DNA of 64,000 bases. Origin: CAUVKI01 sp963552605 (GTDB lineage Bacteria > Bacillota > Clostridia > Tissierellales > Peptoniphilaceae). Under the pieces are notes generated by a model that worked only from the letters and a program-made list of their open reading frames with translations, made no database searches and was not told the DNA's origin. Below, piece by piece: positions 17,060 to 25,019 of the stretch (its first letter is position 1; the number at the start of each line of letters is the position of its first letter). The translations under genes and the position numbers were made by a program. The stretch is from the NCBI GenBank assembly GCA_963552605.1, contig CAUVKI010000001.1, positions 62,001-126,000 of the forward strand, read 5' to 3'.

Positions 17060-17791
17060 ATGTTTAGGAGAAAATTTATTGCAGGGCTTGTCGTCTTTTT
17101 TGCAGTGGGATTTTTGTTGATTTTTCCTTTTCGTTCCGACAGTTCGGGGAAAGAAGACAAAAAATATGTGGAGGAATTTGACGCATACGCTGAATTTAAC
17201 AGCAAATTTCCGGAGGTGGTTGTGAAAAAAAACTTGGACTTGAGAGATTTTCATCTTCCACGCCTGACCTTTAAGAGCGAAGATGCAAAAAAAGTTAATA
17301 ACGAAGTTCAGGAACTTGTAAATAAAATAATTAAACAGCTCGAAGAGTACGATTTCGAGGGAACTTTATATGCAGACTTTACAAGTTATCTCTATGAAGA
17401 TTATTTTTCTTTGTATTTTTACTGCGATTTTTTCGGAATGGAAGAGCCGATGAATTTAAATAGGGTCTATTGTTTTAAAATGCCCGAGGGAAGAATTGTG
17501 AGCAATGATGAAATTTTGAAAGAACTCGGTGTTGATGTTGATATGAAAACCGTAACGAGGGACACTCTTCTCATCAACAATCCCAAATTCTCACCCTGTT
17601 ATGAGCTTCTTGATGAATTCGCTCTTGAAATGCTTGAAGAAACTTTTGAAATCAATGAGAAAGAGGATCTTTCCACCCTTTTTTTTGATAACTCGGGAAG
17701 GCTTATGATCAATGTGATAGTATCTCAAAACGGTATGCTTACCGGACATACTCAGCTTGAAGCTTTAATCAGACCGTCACTATCCAAGTAA
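17060..17791 (+). CDS. Membrane-anchored or secreted protein of unknown function
   Basis: 243 residues from ATG 17060 (GTGGGGGTG upstream; an earlier in-frame start at 17045 is less likely). An N-terminal hydrophobic anchor (KFIAGLVVFFAVGFLLIFPF) precedes an extracytoplasmic domain. The pattern of an N-terminal strand plus VYCFKMPEGRIVSNDEIL resembles proteins with DUF3298/RsiV-type folds, but the match is weak. It precedes another lipoprotein gene by 11 bases, suggesting an operon. Confidence 0.65.
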   Translation: MFRRKFIAGLVVFFAVGFLLIFPFRSDSSGKEDKKYVEEFDAYAEFNSKFPEVVVKKNLDLRDFHLPRLTFKSEDAKKVNNEVQELVNKIIKQLEEYDFEGTLYADFTSYLYEDYFSLYFYCDFFGMEEPMNLNRVYCFKMPEGRIVSNDEILKELGVDVDMKTVTRDTLLINNPKFSPCYELLDEFALEMLEETFEINEKEDLSTLFFDNSGRLMINVIVSQNGMLTGHTQLEALIRPSLSK

Positions 17792-17802
17792 AGGAGAAAG
17801 CT

Positions 17803-18876
17803 ATGTTAAATTATAAAAAACTTCTTATTATCTTTCTTGTAATTCTGCTGTCGGCTTGCGGAGAAAAGGAGCCAAAAAGTGAAGTTTCAAAAAAAGAAAA
17901 GAGAGATGTAAAACTTGAAGAACTTTCAATGGAGGAGCTTAAAAACTTAGGCAGTGAAAAAGTAGCGGAGGCTTTAGGTTGCAAATATGAAGAACTTATG
18001 GAAGATACTCTTTATTTTAATCTCCAACCCCACTTTATTTTCGGAAAAGCCCTGATGACGGAAGCACACCCTGAATTGGGAAGAGCTATGCTTGCTTTGT
18101 GGTATGATGAAACGGTTAAAAATTCAAAATTTTATTTTCACTCGGACGGCACCCTCAAACTGAGCTGCAACTTGAATAGTTTGGGAACCTTTGATTTAAG
18201 TGCGGTTAAGACGCTTTCTCATCCCGAAAAGAGAATTAACTTTTTGTATGAGAATATTTGCAAAAAAATCGGAGTTGACCCTTTCTCAGACGATGCACCG
18301 TTTTTGCTTGCCGGATATTTGGGAAAAGCGGACACCTTTGAAACTCTGGAAGATGTGTTAAGAAGACAAACTATTGTCCTTATGAATTTCGGAATCGGTG
18401 ATACGCCACCCTCATTATACAGATTAGACTATCCTGATGACGGGGAAAATATGGAAGGCGGAAATGCTCTGCTTTCAGGGAATGAATTTTATATCTTAAT
18501 CCCAAGATATGAGCGTCAGGTTATTGCTCTCTTGAGGAAAAAAGAAGATTTTGACGGAAAAGAAATTGCTTACGGAAAAGAAGCCCCCGTTGAAAGCAGA
18601 GTACCTGTATCCCTTTCTTTCAGCTCACTTGCGGTGGAAAATTTTTTGGGAAAAGAGCGTGAGCTTAAGAATATAACTTTTTATAGAGATAAGAGGTTGG
18701 ATTTTGAGCTTGAAACTGATAAAAACGGCAAGCTTTCAAACCTCCCGAAGGATATTTTGGATATCTCCGACTATGTTAAAAATTTGAATCCCATAGAGGA
18801 AGAGGATGCGGAATGGTTCTATTCCGAAATCCTCGAAGAGCTTTCCATTTTTTTGCCGAATGGACCCAGAGGATAG
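17803..18876 (+). CDS. Lipoprotein of unknown function
   Basis: 357 residues. A signal peptide ends with the lipobox LLSAC, so it is exported and lipidated. A charged linker follows, then a helical/beta body without known motifs. AAAGGAGAAAG precedes ATG 17803. It is followed after three bases by the ECF substrate-binding gene. A role as accessory factor of that transporter is possible but speculative. Confidence 0.7.
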   Translation: MLNYKKLLIIFLVILLSACGEKEPKSEVSKKEKRDVKLEELSMEELKNLGSEKVAEALGCKYEELMEDTLYFNLQPHFIFGKALMTEAHPELGRAMLALWYDETVKNSKFYFHSDGTLKLSCNLNSLGTFDLSAVKTLSHPEKRINFLYENICKKIGVDPFSDDAPFLLAGYLGKADTFETLEDVLRRQTIVLMNFGIGDTPPSLYRLDYPDDGENMEGGNALLSGNEFYILIPRYERQVIALLRKKEDFDGKEIAYGKEAPVESRVPVSLSFSSLAVENFLGKERELKNITFYRDKRLDFELETDKNGKLSNLPKDILDISDYVKNLNPIEEEDAEWFYSEILEELSIFLPNGPRG

Positions 18877-18879
18877 GGT

Positions 18880-19410
18880 ATGTCAACAAATAAAAAAATC
18901 GCTCTTACAGCCTTGTTTCTCGCAATGGGTTATATACTGCCTTTTCTTACAGGAAATCTTCAGAATGTGGGAAAGATGTTTTTGCCTATGCACTTTCCGA
19001 TCTTTTTGTGTGCATTCATATGCGGAGGCGAATACGGTCTTACGCTCGGATTGATTTTACCTCTCACAAGATCCGTCATATTCGGATTTCCAGATATATC
19101 CGATGCCTCAATTATGCTGTTTGAACTTGGCACTTACGGTATTATTTCGGGAATATTCTATTCAAAATCAAGGGACAGAAACACTTTTTCGGTGGTAACT
19201 TCTCTTATTATGGGAATGGTTACAGGAAGAATTGTATGGGGAGTGACCAATACGATAATGATGGGAATGAGAGATGAAGTTTTTACTTACAGTGAGTTTG
19301 CAAGGGGAGCTTTTATCTATGCGGCTCCGGGGATTATACTTCAGCTTATTTTAATCCCCTTAATAATGAATTTATTGGATAGATTTGGAATAATTCCCTT
19401 TCATCGGTAA
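18880..19410 (+). CDS. ECF transporter S component
   Basis: 176 residues, six hydrophobic segments. The pattern FLPMHFPIFLCAFICGGEYGLTLGLILPL matches the substrate-specificity subunits of energy-coupling factor transporters, which bind vitamins or their precursors in the membrane and use a shared EcfAAT module encoded elsewhere. No riboswitch was recognised upstream and the substrate is unknown. It follows the lipoprotein gene by three bases. Confidence 0.8.
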   Translation: MSTNKKIALTALFLAMGYILPFLTGNLQNVGKMFLPMHFPIFLCAFICGGEYGLTLGLILPLTRSVIFGFPDISDASIMLFELGTYGIISGIFYSKSRDRNTFSVVTSLIMGMVTGRIVWGVTNTIMMGMRDEVFTYSEFARGAFIYAAPGIILQLILIPLIMNLLDRFGIIPFHR

Positions 19411-19502
19411 AAATGTTTCTGCAAAAAAACTTGTTTTCTTTTGCTTTTAAGTATAGACTAATCCCATCTACAAAGAGTAGAAATAAAATATGAGGTGATA
19501 GA

Positions 19503-20495
19503 ATGCCTGTGAATTTACAAGGAAGAAGTTTTTTAAAGCTTTTGGACTTCTCAAAAGAGGAGATAGAATATCTCTTAAAGCTTTCCGCAGAGCTTAAAAA
19601 TTTAAAGCTCACACACACTCCTCACAAATTTTTGGAAGGAAAAAACATCGTACTTTTGTTTGAAAAAACTTCCACCAGAACCCGCTGCTCTTTCGAGGTC
19701 GCCGCTTACGATTTGGGAATGGGCTGCACTTATCTTGAGCCGTCCACTTCTCAAATGGGAAAGAAAGAGTCCATTGAGGACACTGTGAGAGTCTTGGGAA
19801 GATTTTATGATGCAATTGAATATAGAGGTTTTTCTCAGGACATAGTTCAAGAAATGGCGGATAAAGCCGGAGTGCCTGTCTATAACGGTCTTACCGACGA
19901 TTTTCACCCTACTCAGATGCTTGCTGATGTGCTTACAATCTCCGAAAACTTTTTGCAGCTTAAGGGACTGAATGTGACCTATATGGGCGACGGTAGAAAT
20001 AATGTTGCAAATTCATTGATGGTGGTTTGTGCAAAGCTTGGAATGAATTATACCCTTTGCGGACCAAAGGAATTATTCCCCAAAAAGGAACTCGTCGATA
20101 CCTGCAAGGAGCTGGCAAAAGAAAACGGTTCAACCATAAAATTTACCGACGACTTTGACGAGGGTACTAAGGGTGCGCATGTTATCTATGCGGATATTTG
20201 GGTTTCAATGGGTGAACCTGACAGTGTTTGGGAGGAGAGAATAAAGATGCTTGAAAAATATCGAGTGTCGAAGAAAGCTATGGAAAATGCCGCACCCGAT
20301 GCAATTTTCCTCCATTGTCTCCCCTCATTTCACGACACCAATACGACCATAGGTAAGGATATTGCCGAAAAGTATGGAGTTAAGGAAATGGAAGTTGCGG
20401 ACGAAGTGTTTGAATCAAAGCAATCGAAGGTTTTTGATCAAGCGGAAAATCGTATGCACACCATAAAAGCCGTAATTTATTCAACACTTAAATAA
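19503..20495 (+). CDS. argF: Ornithine carbamoyltransferase
   Basis: 330 residues. The carbamoyl-phosphate loop is STRTRCSFE (about 57-65), ornithine binding shows in FHPTQMLAD, and the catalytic Cys in HCLPSFHD (Ser where Ala is usual). It makes citrulline from ornithine and carbamoyl phosphate, or the reverse in arginine catabolism. No arginine deiminase or other arg gene is adjacent, so argF versus arcB is undecided. GAGGTG ribosome site; followed by a terminator. Confidence 0.95.
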   Translation: MPVNLQGRSFLKLLDFSKEEIEYLLKLSAELKNLKLTHTPHKFLEGKNIVLLFEKTSTRTRCSFEVAAYDLGMGCTYLEPSTSQMGKKESIEDTVRVLGRFYDAIEYRGFSQDIVQEMADKAGVPVYNGLTDDFHPTQMLADVLTISENFLQLKGLNVTYMGDGRNNVANSLMVVCAKLGMNYTLCGPKELFPKKELVDTCKELAKENGSTIKFTDDFDEGTKGAHVIYADIWVSMGEPDSVWEERIKMLEKYRVSKKAMENAAPDAIFLHCLPSFHDTNTTIGKDIAEKYGVKEMEVADEVFESKQSKVFDQAENRMHTIKAVIYSTLK

Positions 20496-20500
20496 ATATA

Positions 20501-20536
20501 AAAAAAGGGAGTGCTTATTTAGCACTCCTATTTTTT
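20501..20536. terminator. Bidirectional terminator between argF and the selenoprotein gene
   Basis: GGAGTGCT/AGCACTCC stem with a 5-base loop, an A run on one side and a T run on the other. It serves convergent genes: argF ends six bases before it, and the selenoprotein stop lies two bases past it. Confidence 0.85.
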
Positions 20537-20537
20537 A

Positions 20538-20804
20538 TCAAAAAACCGAGAGCATTTCCCAAAACAAAAATTTTTGAAGACTCACGGTAAGTTTTTTTTC
20601 AGCAAATCCGGGATTATAGAAGATGTTAAACCCATCTTCAGTTTCTTCTTTCAAAAAACTCGGATTATCGGGACTTCCCAACGACACGGTTGGTTCAGAT
20701 ACAGTTCCGCTTCACGAGCAGGCTTGATGAAGATCAAGTGTTATGTTAATCTCATTTTTTTTGCGCAAATAATTCTTTGCGTCTTCTCTAAGATCAATTT
20801 TCAT
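20538..20804 (-). CDS. HesB/IscA-like selenoprotein with in-frame UGA (CC/Se-motif type)
   Basis: Reading minus from ATG 20804, after a strong GCGAGGTGA site, gives 88 residues to TGA 20540-20538 if the TGA at codon 31 (20714-20712) is read as selenocysteine. The N-terminus is MKIDLREDAKNYLRKK, then a hydrophobic strand ITLDLHQAC, the motif C-S-U, and SGTVSEPTVSLGSPDNP. This layout matches the short HesB-like selenoproteins sometimes named the CC/Se motif family. The frame before and after the UGA codes for one continuous protein, ending at a terminator. A SECIS-like hairpin lies 18 bases after the UGA. Selenium-metabolism genes occur at 39.5-42.4 kb. Function in the family is unproven; redox or metal handling is likely. 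Confidence 0.78.
20678..20693 (-). promoter_or_regulatory. Candidate bacterial SECIS hairpin
   Basis: CCAAC/GUUGG stem with the six-base loop CGUGUC, beginning 18 bases after the UGA. The apical loop is 23 bases from the UGA and has G among its first two bases, which fits the usual bacterial SECIS constraints. The stem is short. Confidence 0.55.
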
Positions 20805-20844
20805 TTTAATCACCTCGCAACCATTCTACCCAAAAAAGAAAAAA

Positions 20845-20932
20845 GCACCGATTTCTCGGCACTTTTTTTTGCCCCGTCATCGACTGACGGAGCAAGGGAA
20901 CATAGATTTTTGAGGTTACCAGGGGGATAACC
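20845..20932 (-). promoter_or_regulatory. Structured leader with terminator-like hairpin before the selenoprotein gene
   Basis: On the minus strand three hairpins follow in order: GGTTA/TAACC (20932-20914), a 9-bp stem around CCGTCA/TGACGG (20893-20871), and GTGCCGA-GAAA-TCGGTGC (20862-20845) followed by a T-rich run down to 20830. The last is a terminator 26 bases ahead of the ribosome-binding region, with a GAAA loop. It could end cadA transcripts, attenuate the selenoprotein gene, or finish a small RNA. It matches no riboswitch class that I recognise. Confidence 0.5.
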
Positions 20933-20940
20933 ACAAAAGG

Positions 20941-20969
20941 ATTATATCAAAGTAAAAGAAAAATGACAA
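20941..20969 (-). promoter_or_regulatory. Promoter for the selenoprotein leader
   Basis: Minus strand TTGTCA (20969-20964), 17-bp spacer, TATAAT (20946-20941), located just after the cadA stop codon. Confidence 0.7.
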
Positions 20970-20990
20970 GACCTTTTAAAAATTTGACAT

Positions 20991-22814
20991 CTATGACTTT
21001 TGCTTCATAGTTCTTGTAGCGTTTAGTACAGCCAAGATTAAAATACCGACATCTGCAAAAATCGCAAGCTGCATATTTGCAATCCCGAATGTCGCAAGCA
21101 CAAGCACCATCACTTTAAAGGCGATCGGTACTGCAATGTTTTCATAGATAATCATCATTGCCCGCCTTGCCTCACGAATTGCCGAGGGAAGTCCCGAAAG
21201 CTTGTCGTCAGTCAAAAGAATGTCCGCTTCTTCCATCGCCACCCCCGCACCGGAAAGCCCCATTGCTATACTCAAATCCGCCGCCGCAATAACCGGAGCG
21301 TCATTTAATCCGTCCCCCAGATATGCGGTGGGCTTCTTTGATTTAAGTTTCAATTCCTCAAAAGCTTTCACCTTATCTTCGGGCAAAAGTTCAGCCCTAT
21401 AATCCGTGAGAGCCAATTCTCTTGCAACAGCCTTTGCCGTATGCTCCAAATCACCCGTAAGCATATAAAGCCCTTTTACGCCTATATCTTTAAGTTTTGC
21501 GATTGTTTCCCGAGCTTCAGGCTTTACTTCATCGGCAATAATTATATGCCCTTCGTACTCTCCATCTATGGCTATATGAACCACAGTACCCTCTAAATGG
21601 CACGACTCCCAAGGAATGTTCAAATGCTCCATCAATCTGCGGTTCCCTATTGCAACTTCCTTTTTAAAAATCTTTGCGGTTATTCCGAATCCCGCAATCT
21701 CATGATGATTTTCTATCTCCTCGGGTTTAATTCCTCCGTTATATGCGGCGATTATCGACTGAGCTATCGGATGCCCCGAAAGCGACTCTCCGTGCGCCGC
21801 TATTTTCAGCAGCATATCCTCACCATATTTTCTCGGATGAACGGCGATAACTTTAAAAGTACCCTGAGTCAGAGTTCCTGTCTTATCAAACACTGCCTGA
21901 TCCATTCTTGCCAATCTTTCTATGCTGACTCCGCCCTTGACCAAAATACCCCTCTTACTCATAGCTCCGATTACGCCAAAAAAAGATAACGGCACGGCGA
22001 CCAACAGCGCACACGGACAGGACACCACCAACATCATAAGCGAACGCCCCAAAGCTTCTTTGAAGGGCATAATTGAAAACACCGTCGGAATTATTGCGAC
22101 TAAGGCGGCAATCCCCACAACAAACGGCGTATAGACTCTTGCAAATCTTGTAATAAATCTCTCGGTCTTTGATTTTTGAGCTGAAGCATCTTCTATGAGC
22201 TCAAGAATTTTCATCATTGCGGAGTCTTCAAAAGCCTTGGTGGTCTTTATGGTCAGCGCACCTTCAAGATTTACCATTCCCGAAAGAATTTCATCTCCTT
22301 CCGAAAGGAAACGGGGCATTGATTCGCCGGTCAGGTTTGCAGTATTCACTGACGAGCTTCCCCTTTCAATCACCCCGTCAATCGGCACTTTTTCTCCCGG
22401 TTTGACCACTATGAGAGAACCTACCTCTACATCATCCGGATCGATTTCTTCAATTGATTCCCCCACCAAAACATGTGCAGGAGCATTTACCTCCTCAAGA
22501 AGTTTCTCAATCGAATCCCTCGATCTCCCTGCCGCATAATCCTGAAACAACTCTCCTACCTGATAAAAAAGCATAACCTCCGCCGCCTCAAAATACTCTT
22601 TAAGAAAAATTGCACCGAGGGTTGCAATGGACATAAGAAAGAATTCATCTAAAAAATCCTTGTTGCGAAGATTTAAAACGGCTTTTTTCAGCACATCAAA
22701 GCCCACCACTATATATGCGACTATGTGCAAAATATCCTTTGCCGTTTCGTCTTTTATGAGGAACGAAACGGCAAGCATAACGGCGGCAATAATAATTCGA
22801 TTGCGCCTTTTCAT
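20991..22814 (-). CDS. cadA: Heavy-metal P1B-type ATPase (Zn/Cd/Pb exporter type)
   Basis: 607 residues from ATG 22814 (a GTG one codon earlier is possible). It has TGESMP, the metal motif SCPCALL in transmembrane segment 6, the phosphorylated Asp in FDKTGTLT, an HP motif in SLSGHPIAQS, and GDGLNDAPVI. The SCPCALL form with ArsR-type control favours Zn/Cd/Pb export over Cu. The N-terminal metal-binding domain is absent; it is encoded by the overlapping upstream gene instead. It is the last gene of the ArsR-HMA-ATPase operon. Confidence 0.9.
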   Translation of the reverse strand: MKRRNRIIIAAVMLAVSFLIKDETAKDILHIVAYIVVGFDVLKKAVLNLRNKDFLDEFFLMSIATLGAIFLKEYFEAAEVMLFYQVGELFQDYAAGRSRDSIEKLLEEVNAPAHVLVGESIEEIDPDDVEVGSLIVVKPGEKVPIDGVIERGSSSVNTANLTGESMPRFLSEGDEILSGMVNLEGALTIKTTKAFEDSAMMKILELIEDASAQKSKTERFITRFARVYTPFVVGIAALVAIIPTVFSIMPFKEALGRSLMMLVVSCPCALLVAVPLSFFGVIGAMSKRGILVKGGVSIERLARMDQAVFDKTGTLTQGTFKVIAVHPRKYGEDMLLKIAAHGESLSGHPIAQSIIAAYNGGIKPEEIENHHEIAGFGITAKIFKKEVAIGNRRLMEHLNIPWESCHLEGTVVHIAIDGEYEGHIIIADEVKPEARETIAKLKDIGVKGLYMLTGDLEHTAKAVARELALTDYRAELLPEDKVKAFEELKLKSKKPTAYLGDGLNDAPVIAAADLSIAMGLSGAGVAMEEADILLTDDKLSGLPSAIREARRAMMIIYENIAVPIAFKVMVLVLATFGIANMQLAIFADVGILILAVLNATRTMKQKS

Positions 22815-23035
22815 CACCTTGCGACCAAAACGCAGTCCGGCTCGATTTTTTTAATAATCTCCCTGGACTTGTCAATTATTCCCTCAAAGTTTTCCTCAGG
22901 GGCTTCTATAACCAGTTTTTTCATCAGGAAATTGACCGTTGCACTTTGAACCTCTTCCAAATCGTTAATACCTTTTTCAATCTTTTTTGCGCAATTTGCA
23001 CAGCACAAATTCTCAATAGAAAACTTCTTCTTCAT
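22814..23035 (-). CDS. Stand-alone heavy-metal-associated (HMA) domain protein
   Basis: 73 residues with the metal loop LCCANCAKKIE at 10-20, one ferredoxin-like HMA domain. Its stop overlaps the ATPase start, so it is translationally coupled. It most likely delivers or senses metal for the ATPase that lacks its own HMA domain, in effect a split CadA. Confidence 0.88.
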   Translation of the reverse strand: MKKKFSIENLCCANCAKKIEKGINDLEEVQSATVNFLMKKLVIEAPEENFEGIIDKSREIIKKIEPDCVLVAR

Positions 23036-23051
23036 CTCGAACCCTCCTATT

Positions 23052-23369
23052 TCACTCCATAATGTGCTCCATTCCCTGCGACATAATTTTTACAACATGC
23101 TCGTCGTCCAAGGAATAGAAAATCTTCTTGCCCTCACGACGGGTGCGGACGAGTTTTGAATTTTTAAGCACTCTGAGTTGGTGGCTGATTGCAGGTTGAG
23201 TCATTCCCAAATTTTCTGCAATATGCTGTACGCACAGTTCTTTACAACGCTCAAGCACAAAGAGAATTTTAATCCTCGTTGAATCGCCGAAAACCTTAAA
23301 CAACTCCGCCAACTGTGACAAACTCGCCTCATCATCAGACGTAAGATTAAACTTTTTGCAGCGTATCAT
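23052..23369 (-). CDS. ArsR/SmtB-family metal-sensing repressor
   Basis: 105 residues, winged helix with the recognition helix in GMTQPAISHQLRVLKNS and Cys near CKELCVQH, consistent with Zn/Cd sensors (CadC or CzrA type). The C-terminal DDEHVVKIMSQGMEH offers His/Asp ligands of an alpha-5 site. It is first in the efflux operon. A matching operator overlaps the promoter, so metal-relieved autorepression is expected. Confidence 0.9.
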   Translation of the reverse strand: MIRCKKFNLTSDDEASLSQLAELFKVFGDSTRIKILFVLERCKELCVQHIAENLGMTQPAISHQLRVLKNSKLVRTRREGKKIFYSLDDEHVVKIMSQGMEHIME

Positions 23370-23388
23370 ATAAACCCCCTTTCAAAAA

Positions 23389-23442
23389 ATTCATATGAAT
23401 ACCTGCTCATATGAATATATCACCACACACTATTTTTGTCAA
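23389..23442 (-). promoter_or_regulatory. Promoter and operator of the metal-efflux operon
   Basis: Minus strand TTGACA (23442-23437), 17-bp spacer, TATATT (23419-23414). Overlapping the -10 and start is an imperfect palindrome with TTCATATGA and TTCATATGAA arms (23389-23419), like the ATATGA-type boxes of SmtB/CadC repressors. Confidence 0.8.
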
Positions 23443-23548
23443 CTTCTTTTTTTTATAAATTGCGAACTCCCCGAGTTTCTAAAACACATTGTGTCCACAA
23501 TCTGATTATACAACACTTTTTTATTTTAGTGAAAGCCTAAGATGTATA

Positions 23549-23577
23549 AAAAAAGGAGCTTATATAAGCTCCTTTGC
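23549..23577 (-). terminator. Terminator overlapping the murE stop
   Basis: AAAGGAGCTTA/TAAGCTCCTTT perfect stem followed on the minus strand by a T run; the murE stop codon lies in the loop region. Confidence 0.85.
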
Positions 23578-25008
23578 TATTTTTAAATCCGATTTATAGG
23601 GAACCAATTTCCCTCGGCTCTTTTGGGAGGTTTCCTCGCCTTTTCCCGCAATTACTATTAAGGTTTTTCCCTCGGCTTCTTCGAAAGCTTTTTTTATCGC
23701 TTCTTCTCTGTCGGGAATGATTTCAAAGTCCGATGAAATATGCTCGGCTATTTCGGCACAAATTTTTTCCACTGATTCAAAATTGGGGTCGTCCTCCGTG
23801 AGATAAACTTTTTTGCAGTATCTCCCCGCAATTTCTCCAAGCTCTTTTCTGCGGTTATACGCCTTCCCTCCCGGCACTCCGAACACGGCTTTAATTTTGT
23901 AGTCGGGATATTCGTCTCTCATTGAGGAAAAAAGTTTTTCAAAGCTCAACTTATTGTGTGCATAGTCAATTACGGCGACAGTCTTTTCATCTTTGCTTTT
24001 TATAATTTCAGCCCTGCCTTCTATGGAGGCTTTTTTTAATCCCGCTTTTACAACATTCGGAGGGATTTTTATTATTGATGCCGCCGCTATCACCGCCATT
24101 GCATTTTCTATATTGAAAAATCCCGAAATACCCAGCTCATATTCTCCGGAATATTCGTTTTCAGCTTTGACTTCAAACAAGGTACAGGTTTCCGTTTTTC
24201 TGAAGTTATAAGCGGTGAAATCCGCTCCGACATCGCCGTAAGATGAAAATGAAACCATATTTTTGCACTTTTCGGCTTCATTAAGTATTCTCTCCGAAAA
24301 ATCGGAGGACAGATTTACAACGGCATTTTCTGTTTGCTCGAAAATTTTCAGCTTTGATGAAAAATAATCTTCAAAGTTGCCATGTTCCGAGGGGCTTATA
24401 TGATCTTCAGAGATATTTAAAAAAATCCCGATTTTAAAATCAATCCCCAAAGTGCGGTGATACTTCAAAGCCTGAGAGGAAACTTCCGTCGTGACATAGG
24501 GAATTTTAAAATCTGCGGCGGTTCTGATATGCCTGAATAAATCAAAGGCTTCGGGAGTTGAGAGTAAGGATTTGAATTTTTCCTTGCCGTTATAAGTTTT
24601 TATACTCGATATGATTGCGGTGTCGTTTTTTACAAACTCATCAAGCACGGATTTCATCAGGTGTGCCGTGGTGGATTTGCCTTTAGTTCCGGTAATTCCT
24701 ATAACTCTTATATCATTCCAAGGGCTTCCGTAAAAATTTTCCGCCAATTTAGCCATTGCAATGCGTATATCTTTAACCAAAAATTCTTTTACGCAGGGAG
24801 CTTTTATTTCAGGATAGGATTTTTCCGACATATAACAGACAGCGCCCTTTTCTATTGCGCTCCTGAGATATTCCTCTTTGAAAGTTTTTCCTTTGCATAC
24901 AAAAAAAGTTTTTTGCACAACCTCTTCGGAATTATAAGTGATTTTATCTATTTCAATGTCTTCGACATCACCATAAGAAAATGACTTCAAAAGTTCTTTA
25001 AGTTTCAT
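23560..25008 (-). CDS. murE: UDP-N-acetylmuramoyl-tripeptide synthetase
   Basis: 482 residues from ATG 25008, preceded by GGGGGA; the longer open frame upstream is an overlap with the previous gene. The ATP loop is GITGTKGKSTT (about 110), with ISEDHISPSEHGNFEDY and the ligand-binding region YLTEDDPNFESVEKI near residue 403. MurE adds the third amino acid of the peptidoglycan stem. The DDPN in place of the DNPR of diaminopimelate enzymes suggests L-lysine or another diamino acid. It is last in the ychF operon. Confidence 0.93.
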   Translation of the reverse strand: MKLKELLKSFSYGDVEDIEIDKITYNSEEVVQKTFFVCKGKTFKEEYLRSAIEKGAVCYMSEKSYPEIKAPCVKEFLVKDIRIAMAKLAENFYGSPWNDIRVIGITGTKGKSTTAHLMKSVLDEFVKNDTAIISSIKTYNGKEKFKSLLSTPEAFDLFRHIRTAADFKIPYVTTEVSSQALKYHRTLGIDFKIGIFLNISEDHISPSEHGNFEDYFSSKLKIFEQTENAVVNLSSDFSERILNEAEKCKNMVSFSSYGDVGADFTAYNFRKTETCTLFEVKAENEYSGEYELGISGFFNIENAMAVIAAASIIKIPPNVVKAGLKKASIEGRAEIIKSKDEKTVAVIDYAHNKLSFEKLFSSMRDEYPDYKIKAVFGVPGGKAYNRRKELGEIAGRYCKKVYLTEDDPNFESVEKICAEIAEHISSDFEIIPDREEAIKKAFEEAEGKTLIVIAGKGEETSQKSRGKLVPYKSDLKIAKELI

Positions 25009-25019
25009 ATTTCCCCCGA

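Noticed and set aside
20574..20930. Plus-strand frame of 118 codons between argF and cadA
   Set aside because: No ribosome site, odd composition, and it lies opposite the selenoprotein gene and its leader, which explain the sequence better.
20845..20932. Known riboswitch or T-box leader
   Set aside because: No conserved T-box sequence and no match to fluoride, NiCo, preQ1, guanidine or cobalamin patterns that I could recognise.
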